Below the pieces are notes generated by a model that was not told the DNA's origin, did no database searches, and worked only from the letters and a program-made list of their open reading frames with translations. This document shows, piece by piece, positions 17,108 through 27,734 of a stretch of DNA of 64,000 nt. A program made the translations under genes and the position numbers. The first letter of the stretch is position 1. Each line of letters begins with the position of its first letter. Source of the DNA: Acetobacter syzygii (GTDB lineage: Bacteria; Pseudomonadota; Alphaproteobacteria; Acetobacterales; Acetobacteraceae); assembly GCF_000964225.1 (NCBI RefSeq), contig NZ_BAMZ01000003.1, positions 1-64,000 on the forward strand, written 5' to 3'.

Positions 17108-17596
17108 TTGGCAACAAGCATTTACGATTTTACCCTACCCGCACTGGATGGCTCCAGCATTGATCTGAGCACGTATCGGGGTCAGCCAATCCTGATTGTC
17201 AACACAGCCTCCAAATGTGGGTTTACGCCACAGTACGAAGGGCTACAGGCTCTCTGGACACAGTTCCATAAAGCAGGGCTGGTTGTTATTGGCGTTCCCA
17301 GTAATGACTTTGGGCAACAGGAACCCGGAACATCTGAAGAGATCGCCTCTTTTTGTCAAAAAAATTATGGCGTCAGTTTTCTTATGGCTGCCCGCAGCCC
17401 GGTTAAAGGCCCGGAGGCCATACCGCTGTTCAGATGGCTGAATGAGGAACTGGGTTTTCTGGCCCGCCCCCGTTGGAATTTTTTCAAATATTTAACCGGT
17501 CGCAACGGTCAGCCCGTGGCATGGTTTTCCTGCCTCACACCACCTACATCTGCGCGTGTGCGCAATGCTGTTGAACGGGCCTTGCTGCCAGCCTAA
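17108..17596 (+). CDS. Glutathione peroxidase family protein
   Basis: A peroxidase of about 162 residues (thioredoxin fold) that reduces peroxides at the expense of a thiol. The peroxidatic residue is Cys37 in NTASKCGFT, not selenocysteine. The second signature reads VPSNDFGQQEPG where the classical form is FPCNQFGxQEPG, so the second cysteine and the usual glutamine are replaced; this variant is frequent in alphaproteobacteria as far as I recall. RWNFFKYL carries the conserved Trp. I favour the TTG at 17108 because AAAGGG precedes it by 7 bases and the product then begins MATSIYDF as in relatives; an ATG at 17069 adds 13 residues. A strong terminator follows. Confidence 0.85.
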   Translation: MATSIYDFTLPALDGSSIDLSTYRGQPILIVNTASKCGFTPQYEGLQALWTQFHKAGLVVIGVPSNDFGQQEPGTSEEIASFCQKNYGVSFLMAARSPVKGPEAIPLFRWLNEELGFLARPRWNFFKYLTGRNGQPVAWFSCLTPPTSARVRNAVERALLPA

Positions 17597-17613
17597 CCGG
17601 CAGAAACCATTAT

Positions 17614-17660
17614 AAAAAAGCGGCACCCCGCCACCTTAGGCGGGGTTATGCCGCTTTTTT
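17614..17660. terminator. Bidirectional intrinsic terminator
   Basis: A6-GCGGCA-x-CCCCGCC, loop, GGCGGGG-x-TGCCGC-T6: a long GC-rich stem with an A-run on one side and T-run on the other, placed between the convergent peroxidase and lolD genes, so it can end transcripts from both. Confidence 0.9.
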
Positions 17661-17667
17661 ATTGCAC

Positions 17668-18354
17668 TCAGCGTGTGACCAGCCTGCCATCCCGCAGCGT
17701 AACCACGCGGTCCATGCGCGGTAAAAGCTCTTCATTATGGGTGGCAACCAGCGCTGCCAGACCACGCTTACGCACAGCCTCCAGTAGTTCGGTAAATACG
17801 GCATCGGCCGTGTGCACGTCCAAATTCCCGGTTGGTTCATCCGCCAGAAGCAAAGAGGGCGTGTTAGCCAGCGCCCGAGCAATAGCGACACGCTGCTGCT
17901 CCCCGCCCGAAAGCTTGCCTGGAAGATGATCAACCCGGTGGGCCAGACCGAACATCTCCAAAAGGCGTTCGGCCTCCTGCCGCGCCGCACGCTTGGGCAC
18001 ACCGGCAATCATTTGCGGCAGCACAACATTCTCGCGCGCAGTAAACTCACCGAGTAGATGATGGAACTGGTAAACAAAACCAATTTCATCCCGCCGCAGG
18101 GCGGTCCGACCTGCATCGGCCATGCTTTTGGTGGATTGCCCACCAATAACAATATCACCTGCATCTGGCGTATCCAGCAGGCCAGCCAGATGCAGCAAGG
18201 TGGATTTACCTGTGCCCGAAGGCGCTACAAGGGCAACAATTTCCCCCGCGTGCAGGGTAAAATCTGCCCCCTGCAAAATGGGCAGTCTATCATGCTCACC
18301 ACTGCGGTAAGTTTTTTGAACGTCCTGCAGCCGCAAAACCACATTATCACTCAT
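17668..18354 (-). CDS. lolD: Lipoprotein-releasing ABC transporter ATPase LolD
   Basis: A 228-residue ABC ATPase. Walker A is APSGTGKST, the signature LSGGEQQR, Walker [13 protein letters not shown], and the H-loop VATHNEE; length and the MacB/LolD-type sequence fit LolD, which powers extraction of outer-membrane lipoproteins from the inner membrane. The ATG at 18354 lies 8 bases inside the end of the permease gene, so the two are coupled. A longer frame upstream runs into the permease gene and lacks a start signal. Confidence 0.93.
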   Translation of the reverse strand: MSDNVVLRLQDVQKTYRSGEHDRLPILQGADFTLHAGEIVALVAPSGTGKSTLLHLAGLLDTPDAGDIVIGGQSTKSMADAGRTALRRDEIGFVYQFHHLLGEFTARENVVLPQMIAGVPKRAARQEAERLLEMFGLAHRVDHLPGKLSGGEQQRVAIARALANTPSLLLADEPTGNLDVHTADAVFTELLEAVRKRGLAALVATHNEELLPRMDRVVTLRDGRLVTR

Positions 18355-19597
18355 GACGGAGCGCCTCGACCGGGTCTGTTCTGGCTGCACGCCAAGCCGG
18401 ATACAATGTTGCCAGAAGAGAAAGCAGGAGCGCCATGGCAATAACCTCGCCCACCTGCCCCCATTCCAGTTTGGCTGGCAGATGTTCGAGGTAATAGACC
18501 TCTGGATTAAACAGGTTGGTGCCCGTAAGGCTCTGGAGCAACTGGCGAATACGCTCGATGTTCATGCAGAACACAACACCCAGAGCCGTACCAGCAACAG
18601 TGCCAGTCACCCCGACTGACGCTCCACACATTAAAAAAATACGCATAATGGCGCCACGGCTGGCACCAATGGTACGAAGCACGGCAATATCTGCCGTTTT
18701 GTCCTTTACCATCATGATAAGGGACGAAATGACATTAAATGCTGCAACAACAATAATCAGCGTCAGGATCAGGAACATAACATTCTGCTCAACCTGAACC
18801 GCTCCAAACAGGGCATTGTTGGCTGTTGTCCAGTCCAGCACCCGCAAACCAGGATCATCCACCGCTTTGACAATAGCCATGGTCACGGGGCGCACATGTT
18901 CCGCATCCTTTGTCGCAACCTGAATCTGGGTTACCTTGCCCGGCATTTGAAAATAAATCTGGGCCGCATGCATGGGAAGGAACACAACGCTGGAGTTATA
19001 ATCATTCACCCCGGCATCAAAAATAGCACTCACATGGTAGGACCGCACACGCGGAACTGTGCCAAACGCAGTAGCTGCCCCTTCTGGCGAAACCAGTGTA
19101 AGGCGCGACCCTATGGACAACCCCGCCCGCTCGGCCATGGTCACACCGACCACAATGGAGTCATCTCCCTGCCCAAACTGGTCAAGGGAACCTGCCACAA
19201 GAGATGAACTGACAGCTTTAAGATCCTGAAGACCCTGCGCCGTAATGCCGTGCACAACACCGCCAGCACTGTATGAACCAGCACTGACCAGCACCTGCCC
19301 TTCTATAATAGGCGTTGCGCTCAGCACATTCGGTACGGAACGGACTTCCTGTGCAACATCCTCATACTGGGAGATGGTACGCCCTGCGCCATAAACGGTC
19401 AGGTCACCATTCAGGCCCAGAATGCGCCCCATAAGGTCGGCCTGAAAGCCGTTCATCACCGCCATAACAATAATGAGCGTAGCAACGCCAAGAGCAATGC
19501 CCACTAATGAGAAAATGGCGATGATGGAAACAAATCGCTCCCCCCGCCGCGCACGAAGGTAACGGCCAGCCACCGCACGCTCGAAAGGACCGAACAT
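18347..19597 (-). CDS. lolC: Lipoprotein-releasing permease LolC/LolE
   Basis: A 416-residue inner-membrane permease with one N-terminal helix (about residues 22-48, [19 protein letters not shown]), a large periplasmic domain, and three C-terminal helices beginning near 265, 315 and 375: the LolC/LolE/FtsX arrangement. A single LolCE-type permease gene next to lolD is normal outside the gammaproteobacteria. The ATG at 19597 falls 4 bases after the proS stop. It moves mature lipoproteins from the inner membrane to the carrier LolA together with LolD. Confidence 0.93.
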   Translation of the reverse strand: MFGPFERAVAGRYLRARRGERFVSIIAIFSLVGIALGVATLIIVMAVMNGFQADLMGRILGLNGDLTVYGAGRTISQYEDVAQEVRSVPNVLSATPIIEGQVLVSAGSYSAGGVVHGITAQGLQDLKAVSSSLVAGSLDQFGQGDDSIVVGVTMAERAGLSIGSRLTLVSPEGAATAFGTVPRVRSYHVSAIFDAGVNDYNSSVVFLPMHAAQIYFQMPGKVTQIQVATKDAEHVRPVTMAIVKAVDDPGLRVLDWTTANNALFGAVQVEQNVMFLILTLIIVVAAFNVISSLIMMVKDKTADIAVLRTIGASRGAIMRIFLMCGASVGVTGTVAGTALGVVFCMNIERIRQLLQSLTGTNLFNPEVYYLEHLPAKLEWGQVGEVIAMALLLSLLATLYPAWRAARTDPVEALRHE

Positions 19598-19601
19598 CGT
19601 C

Positions 19602-20924
19602 TTAGCCTGCCAGAACCAGAGCCAGTGCTTCGTCCACACTCAGTTCCTGCCGTTCGCCGGTTGCCCGGCGCTTGAGTTCCACCCGACCTTCCTTGGCACT
19701 GCGTGGGCCAACAACAATCTGCCATGGATGGCCCATCAGGTCTGCATCCGCAAACTTAACGCCAGCCCGTTCGGAACGGTCATCATACAAAAAGGCTTCT
19801 GGAGCCTTGCTGTAAATCTGTTCGCACACGGCATCGCACAATTCGTCACCTGACTTCAGGTTCAGAATAGCGGCCCTGAAGGGCGCTACGGAATCTGGCC
19901 AGATAATCCCATTTTCATCATGGCAGGCTTCAATAATCGCCCCCGCCAGACGGGAAACACCAATGCCGTAAGACCCCATCTCCGGGAAGAACTGCGCGCC
20001 ATCGGCTCCGCTAACGCTCACCCCCATGGATTCCGTGTATTTGGTGCCAAAATAGAAGATATGCCCGACCTCAACCCCACGGCCTTCGCGGCGACGGGCT
20101 TCTGGCACAGCTTCCCACGCGGTAGCATCATGCATTTCGTCCGTCGCGGCATAAGGTGTTGTTACGCGGTTAAAGAAGGCTTCCAGCTCTTCTGGACTGT
20201 TGGTGTCCACAGGTTCATCCAGCCAGTCCTGCTCATCCAATGCGGCATCGTAGAACACGCCACTTTCGCCCGTTGGGGCCAGAATCAGAAATTCATGACT
20301 CAAATCCCCCCCAATCGGCCCCGTATCAGCCCGCATGGGAACAGCCCGCACACCCAAACGCTGGAAGGTGCGCAGGTAAGCCAGCATCATGCGCCGATAG
20401 GTTGCCACAGCTGAAGCATAGTCCACATCAAAGCTGTAAGCGTCTTTCATCAGGAATTCGCGACCGCGCATCACACCAAAACGGGGGCGCATTTCGTCAC
20501 GGAATTTCCATTGAATATGGTAGAGAACCTGCGGCAGCTCCTTGTATGACTTGATCGTCTGACCGAACAGATCCGTCACCATTTCCTCATTGGTCGGCCC
20601 GTACAGCAACTCGCGTTTATGGCGGTCCTGTATACGCAGCATTTCCGGTCCATAAGCATCGTACCGACCGGAACGGCGCCACAGGTCTGCGGACTGCAAG
20701 GTTGGCATAAGCACTTCCTGCGCTTCTACCCGGTCCTGTTCCTCGCGCACGATCTGGCTAATATTACGCAGCACCTTTAGACCGGCTGGCAACCAGGCAT
20801 AAATACCCGATGCCGTCTGCCGGATAAGGCCAGCACGCAGCATAAGCCTGTGCGAGACGATTTGCGCCTCTGCCGGATTTTCCTTGAGAGTGGGAAGAAA
20901 GCTGCGCGAAAGACGCATGTGCAT
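19602..20924 (-). CDS. proS: Prolyl-tRNA synthetase (short form)
   Basis: A 440-residue class II synthetase charging tRNA-Pro. Motif 2 region [26 protein letters not shown] and the N-terminal [14 protein letters not shown] segment are clear. At 440 residues it lacks the editing insertion found in the ~570-residue bacterial form, as is usual in alphaproteobacteria, which then rely on a free-standing editing protein. Start is ATG at 20924 or 20918; an AAGG element fits either. It is the first gene of the leftward run proS-lolC-lolD. Confidence 0.95.
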   Translation of the reverse strand: MHMRLSRSFLPTLKENPAEAQIVSHRLMLRAGLIRQTASGIYAWLPAGLKVLRNISQIVREEQDRVEAQEVLMPTLQSADLWRRSGRYDAYGPEMLRIQDRHKRELLYGPTNEEMVTDLFGQTIKSYKELPQVLYHIQWKFRDEMRPRFGVMRGREFLMKDAYSFDVDYASAVATYRRMMLAYLRTFQRLGVRAVPMRADTGPIGGDLSHEFLILAPTGESGVFYDAALDEQDWLDEPVDTNSPEELEAFFNRVTTPYAATDEMHDATAWEAVPEARRREGRGVEVGHIFYFGTKYTESMGVSVSGADGAQFFPEMGSYGIGVSRLAGAIIEACHDENGIIWPDSVAPFRAAILNLKSGDELCDAVCEQIYSKAPEAFLYDDRSERAGVKFADADLMGHPWQIVVGPRSAKEGRVELKRRATGERQELSVDEALALVLAG

Positions 20925-21010
20925 TCAGCCTTGTAAGAGGGCAGACCTCCGGCAAAAAGAGAGGCGCGCCTATGTTGTCTATCAATAAATTGTAAAACAG
21001 CCATGAACGA

Positions 21011-21036
21011 AAGAAAACCCGGCAAAACCGGGCTTT
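21011..21036 (-). terminator. Terminator after rnj
   Basis: On the minus strand AAAG-CCCGG-TTTTG-CCGGG-TTTTCTT forms a short GC stem with a T-rich tail 27 bases after the rnj stop, ending the long nuo-birA-coaX-rnj run before proS. Confidence 0.8.
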
Positions 21037-21062
21037 CCTGCTTCAGGCCATGATCAATTGGC

Positions 21063-22706
21063 TTACACGCGGAGCACGTGCACATCCACGAGCGGACGCT
21101 TTTGGAGCTTACGCCCCAATGCGCGGCGCAGGGCCGTTTTGGCAGCCTCGCGGAAGGCTCCATCCTCGCTACGCAACTCATCGGGGATCACATCCAGCGC
21201 GTTGGCAAATTCTTCACGCACGCGCACGCTTTCCAGATCATCCGGGTCAAGCAGCCCCGGTGCGCTTACTTTGGGGTCGCCAATAACAAAACCTTCGTCA
21301 TCCACCGCAAAGCTGCCAATAACAATGCCATTGAACAGCATTTTGCGCCGCGCTGCCAAAACACCACCATTCATGGGGAGCAGGCGGTTCCCATCCAGCG
21401 CCAGACGCCCTGTTGGTGCCGTATCCACCACTTCCAGCTTACCCGGAGACAGGCGCAGAATATCGCCATCTTCCAACAGAATGGGCGCAATCCCCATTTC
21501 CTGCGCAAGAGCGGCCTGAGCCGTTAAGTGCCGCCATTCGCCGTGGACTGGCACAACATGCTGGGGCTTGAGCAGTTCGTACATCTTCTGCACATCCCCG
21601 CCCGTGGCATGGCCAGAAACATGCACAAAGTGTTCACGGTCAGTAATGACCTTAACACCGCGCTTGGCCAGATTGTCCTGCACAGCCATAATCGCCCGCT
21701 CGTTACCCGGGATCATACGGCTGGAATAAATGACCGTATCCCCTTCCCCGAGGGAAATATTGGGGTGCACATCCATGGAAATGCGCGAAAGGGCAGAGCG
21801 TGGCTCGCCCTGACTGCCCGTAATGATCATAAGCAGCTGGTCGTCGGGTACATCGTTAACGTCCTGCTCGCTCAGGAACGGCAACACCCCGGACAGATAC
21901 CCACATTCACGCGCTGCGGTATCGAGGTTGCGCAGGGAGCGGCCCACCAGAACAACAGTACGGCCTGCTGCCTGCGCCGCCATGGCAATGGTTTCCACCC
22001 GCGCCACGTTGGAGGCAAAACAGGTCACTGCAATGCGCCCCTTAAGGCTGGCAACCAGTTCCGTCATGCTCACACGCACTTCGGACTCGGAGCGCGACGG
22101 GCCGGGCTTCATGACATTCGTGCTGTCACAGACCAGCGCAAGAACACCCTCCTGACCAATTTCGGCCAGACGGTTCAGGTCTGTAGCGGGGCCAACCAGA
22201 GGTTCGGGGTCAAACTTCCAGTCCCCTGTGTGCACCACAACGCCAGCGGGTGTACGCAGCACCATGGACTGCGCTTCGGGTACGGAGTGTGTAACCGGCA
22301 CAAATTCAATATCAAACGGCCCCACATTAAAGCGTGCTCCTGGCATGACCACACGAATGGGCACATCCATAAGGCGCGCTTCTGCCAGTTTACGGCGCAG
22401 CACGGCACTGGCAAACGGGGTAACGTAAATCGGGCATTGCAGCATTGGCCACACATGCGCCACAGCACCAATATGGTCCTCGTGGGCATGGGTAATGACC
22501 AACCCGGCCAGCTTGTTCCTGCGTTCCACAATAAAGGCCGGGTCCGGGACCAGAATTTCTGCTTCCGGGGTGTCGTTCCCGCTAAAACCAATACCGCAAT
22601 CAATAGCCAACCATGTATCGCCCTGACGATACAGGTTGAGGTTCATGCCGATCTCACCCGTTCCACCCAAGGGCAGAAAGGCAAGATCGCCGTTCTGTTC
22701 AGTCAT
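21063..22706 (-). CDS. rnj: Ribonuclease J
   Basis: A 547-residue metallo-beta-lactamase/beta-CASP ribonuclease with 5'-3' exo- and endonuclease activity in mRNA turnover and rRNA processing. The zinc ligand motif HAHEDH is at residues 73-78, with further ligands in the VVHTGDWKFDP segment; the beta-CASP part and the SGHATGGDVQKM and VPVHGEWRHL motifs follow. The position after birA and coaX at the end of the nuo run is conserved in many alphaproteobacteria. The ATG lies 9 bases after the coaX stop. Confidence 0.95.
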   Translation of the reverse strand: MTEQNGDLAFLPLGGTGEIGMNLNLYRQGDTWLAIDCGIGFSGNDTPEAEILVPDPAFIVERRNKLAGLVITHAHEDHIGAVAHVWPMLQCPIYVTPFASAVLRRKLAEARLMDVPIRVVMPGARFNVGPFDIEFVPVTHSVPEAQSMVLRTPAGVVVHTGDWKFDPEPLVGPATDLNRLAEIGQEGVLALVCDSTNVMKPGPSRSESEVRVSMTELVASLKGRIAVTCFASNVARVETIAMAAQAAGRTVVLVGRSLRNLDTAARECGYLSGVLPFLSEQDVNDVPDDQLLMIITGSQGEPRSALSRISMDVHPNISLGEGDTVIYSSRMIPGNERAIMAVQDNLAKRGVKVITDREHFVHVSGHATGGDVQKMYELLKPQHVVPVHGEWRHLTAQAALAQEMGIAPILLEDGDILRLSPGKLEVVDTAPTGRLALDGNRLLPMNGGVLAARRKMLFNGIVIGSFAVDDEGFVIGDPKVSAPGLLDPDDLESVRVREEFANALDVIPDELRSEDGAFREAAKTALRRALGRKLQKRPLVDVHVLRV

Positions 22707-22715
22707 ATTATCCTG

Positions 22716-23528
22716 TTATCCTTCAACCAAAAAATCTCGATCTACTGTCAGTTTCGGCAGGGGGTTCCTCCCCGCCAGCAAGCGCAACCCATTGAGGGTC
22801 AGCATTGAATCCACATGGTCAAAAACAGACGTACCCTCCGAAAAGAGCGGAGCCAGACCACCTGTTGCGAGCACCTTCATCGTAGGCCCCACTTCACGGC
22901 GGATCCTCTCAACGATCCCTTCGATCAACCCGACATACCCCCAGAATACCCCTGAGCGCATGGCTGCAACTGTATTCCGCCCGATAGCAGATTCTCCTAC
23001 CGGCCGACCAACACCAATCCGTGGTAGCCGGGCTGCGGCCTGATGCAATGCCTCGACCGACAGATTGATGCCGGGCGCAATAACACCGCCGCAGTAGCTT
23101 CCTTCCTTATCCACCACATCAAACGTGGTGGCTGTTCCAAAATCAATCACCGTCAACGGGCCGCCGTAGGTGTGGTGAGCAGCAAGCCCATTGAGCAGAC
23201 GGTCCACCCCGACTTCGTCCGGGTTATCCATCTTGATGGCAAACCCCCAGTCCAGCCTGGCAGAAGCAAGCAAAGGCTCTACTGCAAACCACTGGCGGCA
23301 CAAAGCGCGCAAATGGTACAATGCTGCTGGCACCACTGTGCCAATAACCGCACCTTCAATATCATCGGGCGTTAAGCCCTGCGTTTTGAGCAGAGCCTGC
23401 AACCATACGCCATATTCGTCCGAAGTCCGCTGGGGCTGCATGGTAATGCGCCACACACCGCGCCACTTCTCACCATTGTGTACTGCAAACACAACATTGG
23501 TATTCCCTGCGTCAATGACAAGTAGCAC
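22716..23528 (-). CDS. coaX: Type III pantothenate kinase
   Basis: A 270-residue CoaX that phosphorylates pantothenate, first step of coenzyme A synthesis. The ATP-binding motif DAGNTN is at residues 6-11 and the family motif [13 protein letters not shown] near residue 124; [11 protein letters not shown] is also present. Start is GTG at 23528, 2 bases after the birA stop, where initiation is probably coupled to termination of birA. Type III enzymes are insensitive to CoA feedback. Confidence 0.95.
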   Translation of the reverse strand: MLLVIDAGNTNVVFAVHNGEKWRGVWRITMQPQRTSDEYGVWLQALLKTQGLTPDDIEGAVIGTVVPAALYHLRALCRQWFAVEPLLASARLDWGFAIKMDNPDEVGVDRLLNGLAAHHTYGGPLTVIDFGTATTFDVVDKEGSYCGGVIAPGINLSVEALHQAAARLPRIGVGRPVGESAIGRNTVAAMRSGVFWGYVGLIEGIVERIRREVGPTMKVLATGGLAPLFSEGTSVFDHVDSMLTLNGLRLLAGRNPLPKLTVDRDFLVEG

Positions 23529-23530
23529 TG

Positions 23531-24280
23531 CTATGCGCCCTTTTCCATAAGCAGAATATCCCCTGTTGCGATTGTCTTCATCCCGTTTTCCGTGCTCAGC
23601 AGCAGGCGTCCATCTTCCGCCAGACCTGCAAAGTGCCCTTCCTCATAAGTAGTCCCGCCCTTGACCACAAGGGGGGTGCCCAAAGGATGCGCCCGCTCAA
23701 GCCATGCAGAGCGAACACTGGCAAATCCTTTTTGCTGCCATTCCTGCTGCCACCAGGCCAGCCCATCCAGCACATGCTGCGCCACAGTTTTAACATCCGG
23801 GACACAACCACACTGCGCCAGACAGGCTACAGGCCGTTCCACCATACTCTGTTGCGGGGCCGACACAAGGTTGGCACCAAGGCCAATCAGAACAAAATCC
23901 CCTTCACGCTCAATGAGAATACCGCCCATTTTCTGCCCATCAAGGAGAATATCATTCGGCCATTTGATCATGAGGCGGGAACCGGCTGCGGGAACGGCAC
24001 GCAATAACCCGTCATAAAAACCAAGGGAGGCCACAAAAGGCCACCCCCCCAACGCATCTGATCCTGCGTGGGATGCATCCAGCACTACGCTCAATGCCAG
24101 CCCCTGCCCTGCGTCCAGCCAGTTCCGGCCACGGCTGCCACGGCCTTTGGTCTGCCGGTATGCCAGCACAGCCTGTCCGGCAGCCCCATGGCCTGCCCGA
24201 CAGACATCCAGACAGTAATCGGAAGTAGATGGCAGCTCATCAAAACAGGAAAGCTGCCAGAAATGGTCTGCCCTACTCAT
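23531..24280 (-). CDS. birA: Biotin-[acetyl-CoA-carboxylase] ligase
   Basis: A 249-residue biotin protein ligase that attaches biotin to the acetyl-CoA carboxylase carrier protein. The biotinyl-AMP motif GRGSRGRNW lies near residues 46-54, with KWPNDI downstream. The N-terminal DNA-binding domain of E. coli BirA is missing, so it is an enzyme only and not a repressor. The ATG overlaps the nuoN stop (ATGA). Confidence 0.94.
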   Translation of the reverse strand: MSRADHFWQLSCFDELPSTSDYCLDVCRAGHGAAGQAVLAYRQTKGRGSRGRNWLDAGQGLALSVVLDASHAGSDALGGWPFVASLGFYDGLLRAVPAAGSRLMIKWPNDILLDGQKMGGILIEREGDFVLIGLGANLVSAPQQSMVERPVACLAQCGCVPDVKTVAQHVLDGLAWWQQEWQQKGFASVRSAWLERAHPLGTPLVVKGGTTYEEGHFAGLAEDGRLLLSTENGMKTIATGDILLMEKGA

Positions 24281-25719
24281 CCAGCCAGAGCAAGTGCGGC
24301 CTGATGCGCCACAGACATAAGCGGCCCCAACCCCACGGCAAAGGCAACGGTTGCAATGCCCATACCACCGGAGACAAACAGCAGGCTTGGTGCAGGCCGG
24401 TCCAGCTCATGCGCTGGCGCATCAAAATACATGACTTTTACAATCCGCAGATAATAATAGGCACCCACTACGCTGGACAATGCACCAATAGAGACCAGCA
24501 CATAAAGGCCAGACTGCCAGGCTGCGGCAAAAACCATAAACTTGCCAAAAAAGCCAGCCAGAGGGGGCGCTCCTACCATACTGAACATAAAAACGGCAAG
24601 TGCCAGCGCCATTGCCGGGTCAGAGCGCCCCAACCCTGCCAGATCCGCTATGGAGTTAACCTCCCGCCCATTGCGCCGCATGGCTGCAATACCTGCAAAC
24701 ACACCGGCATTCATAACAAAATAGGCAGCAAGATAAATAAGCGTGGCCTGCGTGCCAGCCGTAGATGCCGCAGCAAGCCCCATTAACGCGTACCCCATAT
24801 GACCAATGGAGGAATAGGCCATAAGCCGTTTGATATTGGTTTGGGGAATAGCCGCAAAAGCCCCATAGACCATGGACAGGATGGATACAGTCTCAATCAA
24901 AATCTGCCAGCGTGGTGCCATGGAGCCGAATGGGCCGGCCATAACACGCAAAAACAGGGCAAATGCCGCAAATTTGGGAGCACCAGCCATATAGGCCGTA
25001 ACAGGTGTGGGCGCACCCTGGTACACATCTGGCGTCCACATATGGAATGGCACGGCAGAAAGTTTGAAACACAACCCTACCACAACAAAGACAATCCCAA
25101 CCACCAACCCCATGGGCGGCATGGAAGAAGCCCGGACTGCCGCAACCAGCCCTGTATATTCCATAGTGCCCGCATATCCGTACACCAGGGAAATACCATA
25201 TAACAGCAAACCAGATGCCAACGAACCAAGGATAAAATACTTCATCCCTGCTTCGGATGAAAACACATTGTCCCGTTCAAGCGCACACAGGATGTATATG
25301 GAGAGCGAGGATAACTCCAGACCGACAAACAACGTCATCAGATTTGCCGAAGACGCCATGAGCATGGCCCCCAGTGTGGAAAACAGCATGAGCACAGGGG
25401 TCTCAAACGGCAAGGGCTGGCGCTCACTGGTACGGTAGCTCACGCACAATGCGACAGCCACAAACCCACCCGCCAGAATAAGCACCTTCATAAACCGGGC
25501 AAAGCCGTCATTCACAAACGTACCAGCATACCCCGCCCCGGAAGGTGAGAGCAGCACCAGAAAACCACAGAGCAAAAACGCGCCAAGGCTAAGAATGGCA
25601 GCTGGAAAAAACCCCTCCCCCTTACGCTGGAGCACACCCGCCACAAGGATGATAATGCCTGATAAAGCAAGGGTAATTTCAGGCAGAGCTATAGTCCAGT
25701 TAAACACTGTCGCACTCAT
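24277..25719 (-). CDS. nuoN: Complex I subunit N
   Basis: A 480-residue antiporter-like membrane subunit of NADH:quinone oxidoreductase, with about 14 hydrophobic helices. The family segment with the essential glutamate is present (FVGLELSSLSIYILCAL), and the broken-helix lysine region HMWTPDVYQGAPTPV is typical of NuoN. Length is normal for NuoN and shows no fused NuoM. The ATG overlaps the stop of the 19-codon scar ORF upstream (ATGA), exactly as other genes in the operon overlap. Confidence 0.96.
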   Translation of the reverse strand: MSATVFNWTIALPEITLALSGIIILVAGVLQRKGEGFFPAAILSLGAFLLCGFLVLLSPSGAGYAGTFVNDGFARFMKVLILAGGFVAVALCVSYRTSERQPLPFETPVLMLFSTLGAMLMASSANLMTLFVGLELSSLSIYILCALERDNVFSSEAGMKYFILGSLASGLLLYGISLVYGYAGTMEYTGLVAAVRASSMPPMGLVVGIVFVVVGLCFKLSAVPFHMWTPDVYQGAPTPVTAYMAGAPKFAAFALFLRVMAGPFGSMAPRWQILIETVSILSMVYGAFAAIPQTNIKRLMAYSSIGHMGYALMGLAAASTAGTQATLIYLAAYFVMNAGVFAGIAAMRRNGREVNSIADLAGLGRSDPAMALALAVFMFSMVGAPPLAGFFGKFMVFAAAWQSGLYVLVSIGALSSVVGAYYYLRIVKVMYFDAPAHELDRPAPSLLFVSGGMGIATVAFAVGLGPLMSVAHQAALALAG

Positions 25720-25775
25720 CGCGCTGCACTCCGCAGAGGATAGAAAGAGAACAAGGTCGGAATGGCATTGGTCAT
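25716..25775 (-). pseudogene. nuoM: nuoM remnant (in-frame deletion scar)
   Basis: Between nuoL and nuoN, where nuoM always lies in this operon type, only 62 bases remain. They contain an ORF of 19 codons, MTNAIPTLFSFYPLRSAAR, starting 6 bases after the nuoL stop and ending with an ATGA overlap with nuoN. The first 14 residues look like a NuoM N-terminus (MTN..P..S..TF.PL). The simplest reading is an in-frame deletion of about 1.4-1.5 kb that kept the start and the last few codons of nuoM. No other frame here or in the rest of the window encodes NuoM. The reading frame is seen directly; the NuoM origin is inferred. An assembly or strain-construction artefact is possible. Confidence 0.8.
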
Positions 25776-25781
25776 GCTAGA

Positions 25782-27734
25782 TCACCCACACAGCGCAACG
25801 GTCAGCAGCACCACAAGCCCTGCCAGCATGGTAAAGGCATAAATGGCAATGGAACCGGTCTGAAGTTTAACAGCCTGCAACGCGCCATCCCGTGTTGCAC
25901 GCACAACATCGAGCGGCAGACCTTCCACAACACCTTCGTCCCCTTCTTTCCACAGCACACGGGCCAAAGCAGCATAGGGGCGCACAAAAATGGCATCGTA
26001 AAGTTCGTCAAAATACCATTTGTTCAGCAAAAAGCGGTAAAGTGGACCACAGGAGCGCGCCAGCGCCTGAGGCACATGGGGCGCACTGATATAGAACACA
26101 AAAGCCAGTGCAATACCCGCAAGCCCGGCAAGACTGGGGAGCAACGCCACAAAGGATGGCACATGCTCAAAAGCTTCCATGATATGATTGGCAGGCCCGT
26201 TCATAATGGCCCCGTTCCAGAACGCACCCTGCTGTGCACCAATATAAAAAGGCGCAAGCAGCACACCGGCCAGAACCGCTCCGATGGAAAGCACCAGCAA
26301 AGGCACAGTCATGACGGCTGGACTTTCGTGCGCATTGTCACGGGCATGGTCATCATGCGCTTTGCCATGAAAGACCAGAAACAGGAGCCGCCAGCTGTAA
26401 AAAGCAGTCAAAAATGCCGTAATGGTTCCCATAGCCCAGGCATAATGGCTGTAAGATGCATCCGATGCCCATAGCGCGTTAAGAATGGCATCTTTTGACC
26501 AGTAACCCGCAAAGGGGAATACCCCGGCCAGTGCCAGACTACCCAGCCACATAACCACATAGGTCACTGGCAGTTTTTTCCACAGCCCACCCATCCGGAA
26601 CATATTCTGCTCATCATGCATGGCATGAATGACCGAACCTGCGGCAAGGAACAGAAGAGCCTTGAAAAAAGCATGTGTAGTCAAATGGAATACGGCAGCC
26701 TGATACGCACCAACCCCCACGGCAGCAAACATGTAACCAAGCTGGGAGCAGGTGGAATATGCAATGGTCCGTTTGATGTCCGGCTGAACCATGCCAACTG
26801 TTGCCGCAAAAAAACAGGTTGTCGCACCAATAAGAATAACAAAGGTACGTGTACCCGGCGCAAATTCCAGCAACGGGGACATACGCGCCATAAGAAATAC
26901 GCCAGCAGTCACCATTGTAGCCGCATGAATAAGAGCAGAAACCGGCGTTGGGCCTTCCATGGCATCTGGCAGCCATGTGTGCAGGAAGAGTTGGGCCGAT
27001 TTGCCCATTGCCCCCACAAACAGCAGCAGGCAGATCACCTCCAGCATTCGGAAGGACACACCACCCACTGCGTAGGGCACATTCAGCACATCTGGCACAG
27101 CCGCAAAAATGGCATCGTACTGCACGGAATGGAACAGAACGTAAATCAGGCCAATACCAACAAGGAAAAACAGATCGGCCACACGGTTAACAACAAAGGC
27201 CTTTATGGCAGCAGCCGTTGCGGAAGGACGGTCATACCAGTAACCAATCAGCAGATAGCTGGCGAGCCCGACGCCTTCCCACCCAAAAAAGAGCTGGATC
27301 AGATCGTTGGAGGAAACCAGCATGAGCATGGCAAACGTAAACAGCGAAAGATAAGAGAAAAACCTGTATGTCGGCATACTCTCATGGCTCATGTAGCCAA
27401 TGCTGTAACAATGCACGAGCAGGGAAACCAGCAGCACCATGGACGTCATGGTAACGGAGAGCGTATCAAACCGCAGGGTCCATGTTGCATCAAACCCACC
27501 CGCATGCACCCATTGCGCCAGTGGCACGCTGGCGTGCGGAAAGCCGTTCAGCCAAGCATGGTACAAAGCCCCTACGCTGCACAGTGCCGCCACAGCCATG
27601 CAGGCAATGGTTACAACCTTGGCCAGAGCATCGCCCATAAACCGGCCACCCAGACCAGCAACAGCCGCACCTGCCAGAGGTGTAAGCACGGCAACGGAAA
27701 ACAGGTTGAGTTCTGTTTGCATAACGCTGCTCAT
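25782..27734 (-). CDS. nuoL: Complex I subunit L
   Basis: A 650-residue antiporter-like subunit at the distal end of the membrane arm. The NuoL-specific features are visible: [19 protein letters not shown] with the essential glutamate, the lysine-bearing [20 protein letters not shown], and at the C-terminus the amphipathic long helix and final transmembrane anchor ([10 protein letters not shown] onward). Length is complete, so the missing nuoM has not been absorbed into it. The ATG overlaps the nuoK stop (ATGA). Confidence 0.96.
   Translation of the reverse strand: MSSVMQTELNLFSVAVLTPLAGAAVAGLGGRFMGDALAKVVTIACMAVAALCSVGALYHAWLNGFPHASVPLAQWVHAGGFDATWTLRFDTLSVTMTSMVLLVSLLVHCYSIGYMSHESMPTYRFFSYLSLFTFAMLMLVSSNDLIQLFFGWEGVGLASYLLIGYWYDRPSATAAAIKAFVVNRVADLFFLVGIGLIYVLFHSVQYDAIFAAVPDVLNVPYAVGGVSFRMLEVICLLLFVGAMGKSAQLFLHTWLPDAMEGPTPVSALIHAATMVTAGVFLMARMSPLLEFAPGTRTFVILIGATTCFFAATVGMVQPDIKRTIAYSTCSQLGYMFAAVGVGAYQAAVFHLTTHAFFKALLFLAAGSVIHAMHDEQNMFRMGGLWKKLPVTYVVMWLGSLALAGVFPFAGYWSKDAILNALWASDASYSHYAWAMGTITAFLTAFYSWRLLFLVFHGKAHDDHARDNAHESPAVMTVPLLVLSIGAVLAGVLLAPFYIGAQQGAFWNGAIMNGPANHIMEAFEHVPSFVALLPSLAGLAGIALAFVFYISAPHVPQALARSCGPLYRFLLNKWYFDELYDAIFVRPYAALARVLWKEGDEGVVEGLPLDVVRATRDGALQAVKLQTGSIAIYAFTMLAGLVVLLTVALCG

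Noticed and set aside
21528-22808. A 426-codon plus-strand frame opposite rnj
   Set aside because: Antisense to the metallo-beta-lactamase core of RNase J; no independent start signal.
25720-27734. nuoM fused into nuoL or nuoN
   Set aside because: Both neighbours have normal length and normal ends (NuoL keeps its C-terminal lateral helix, NuoN its usual start), so no fusion explains the missing gene.
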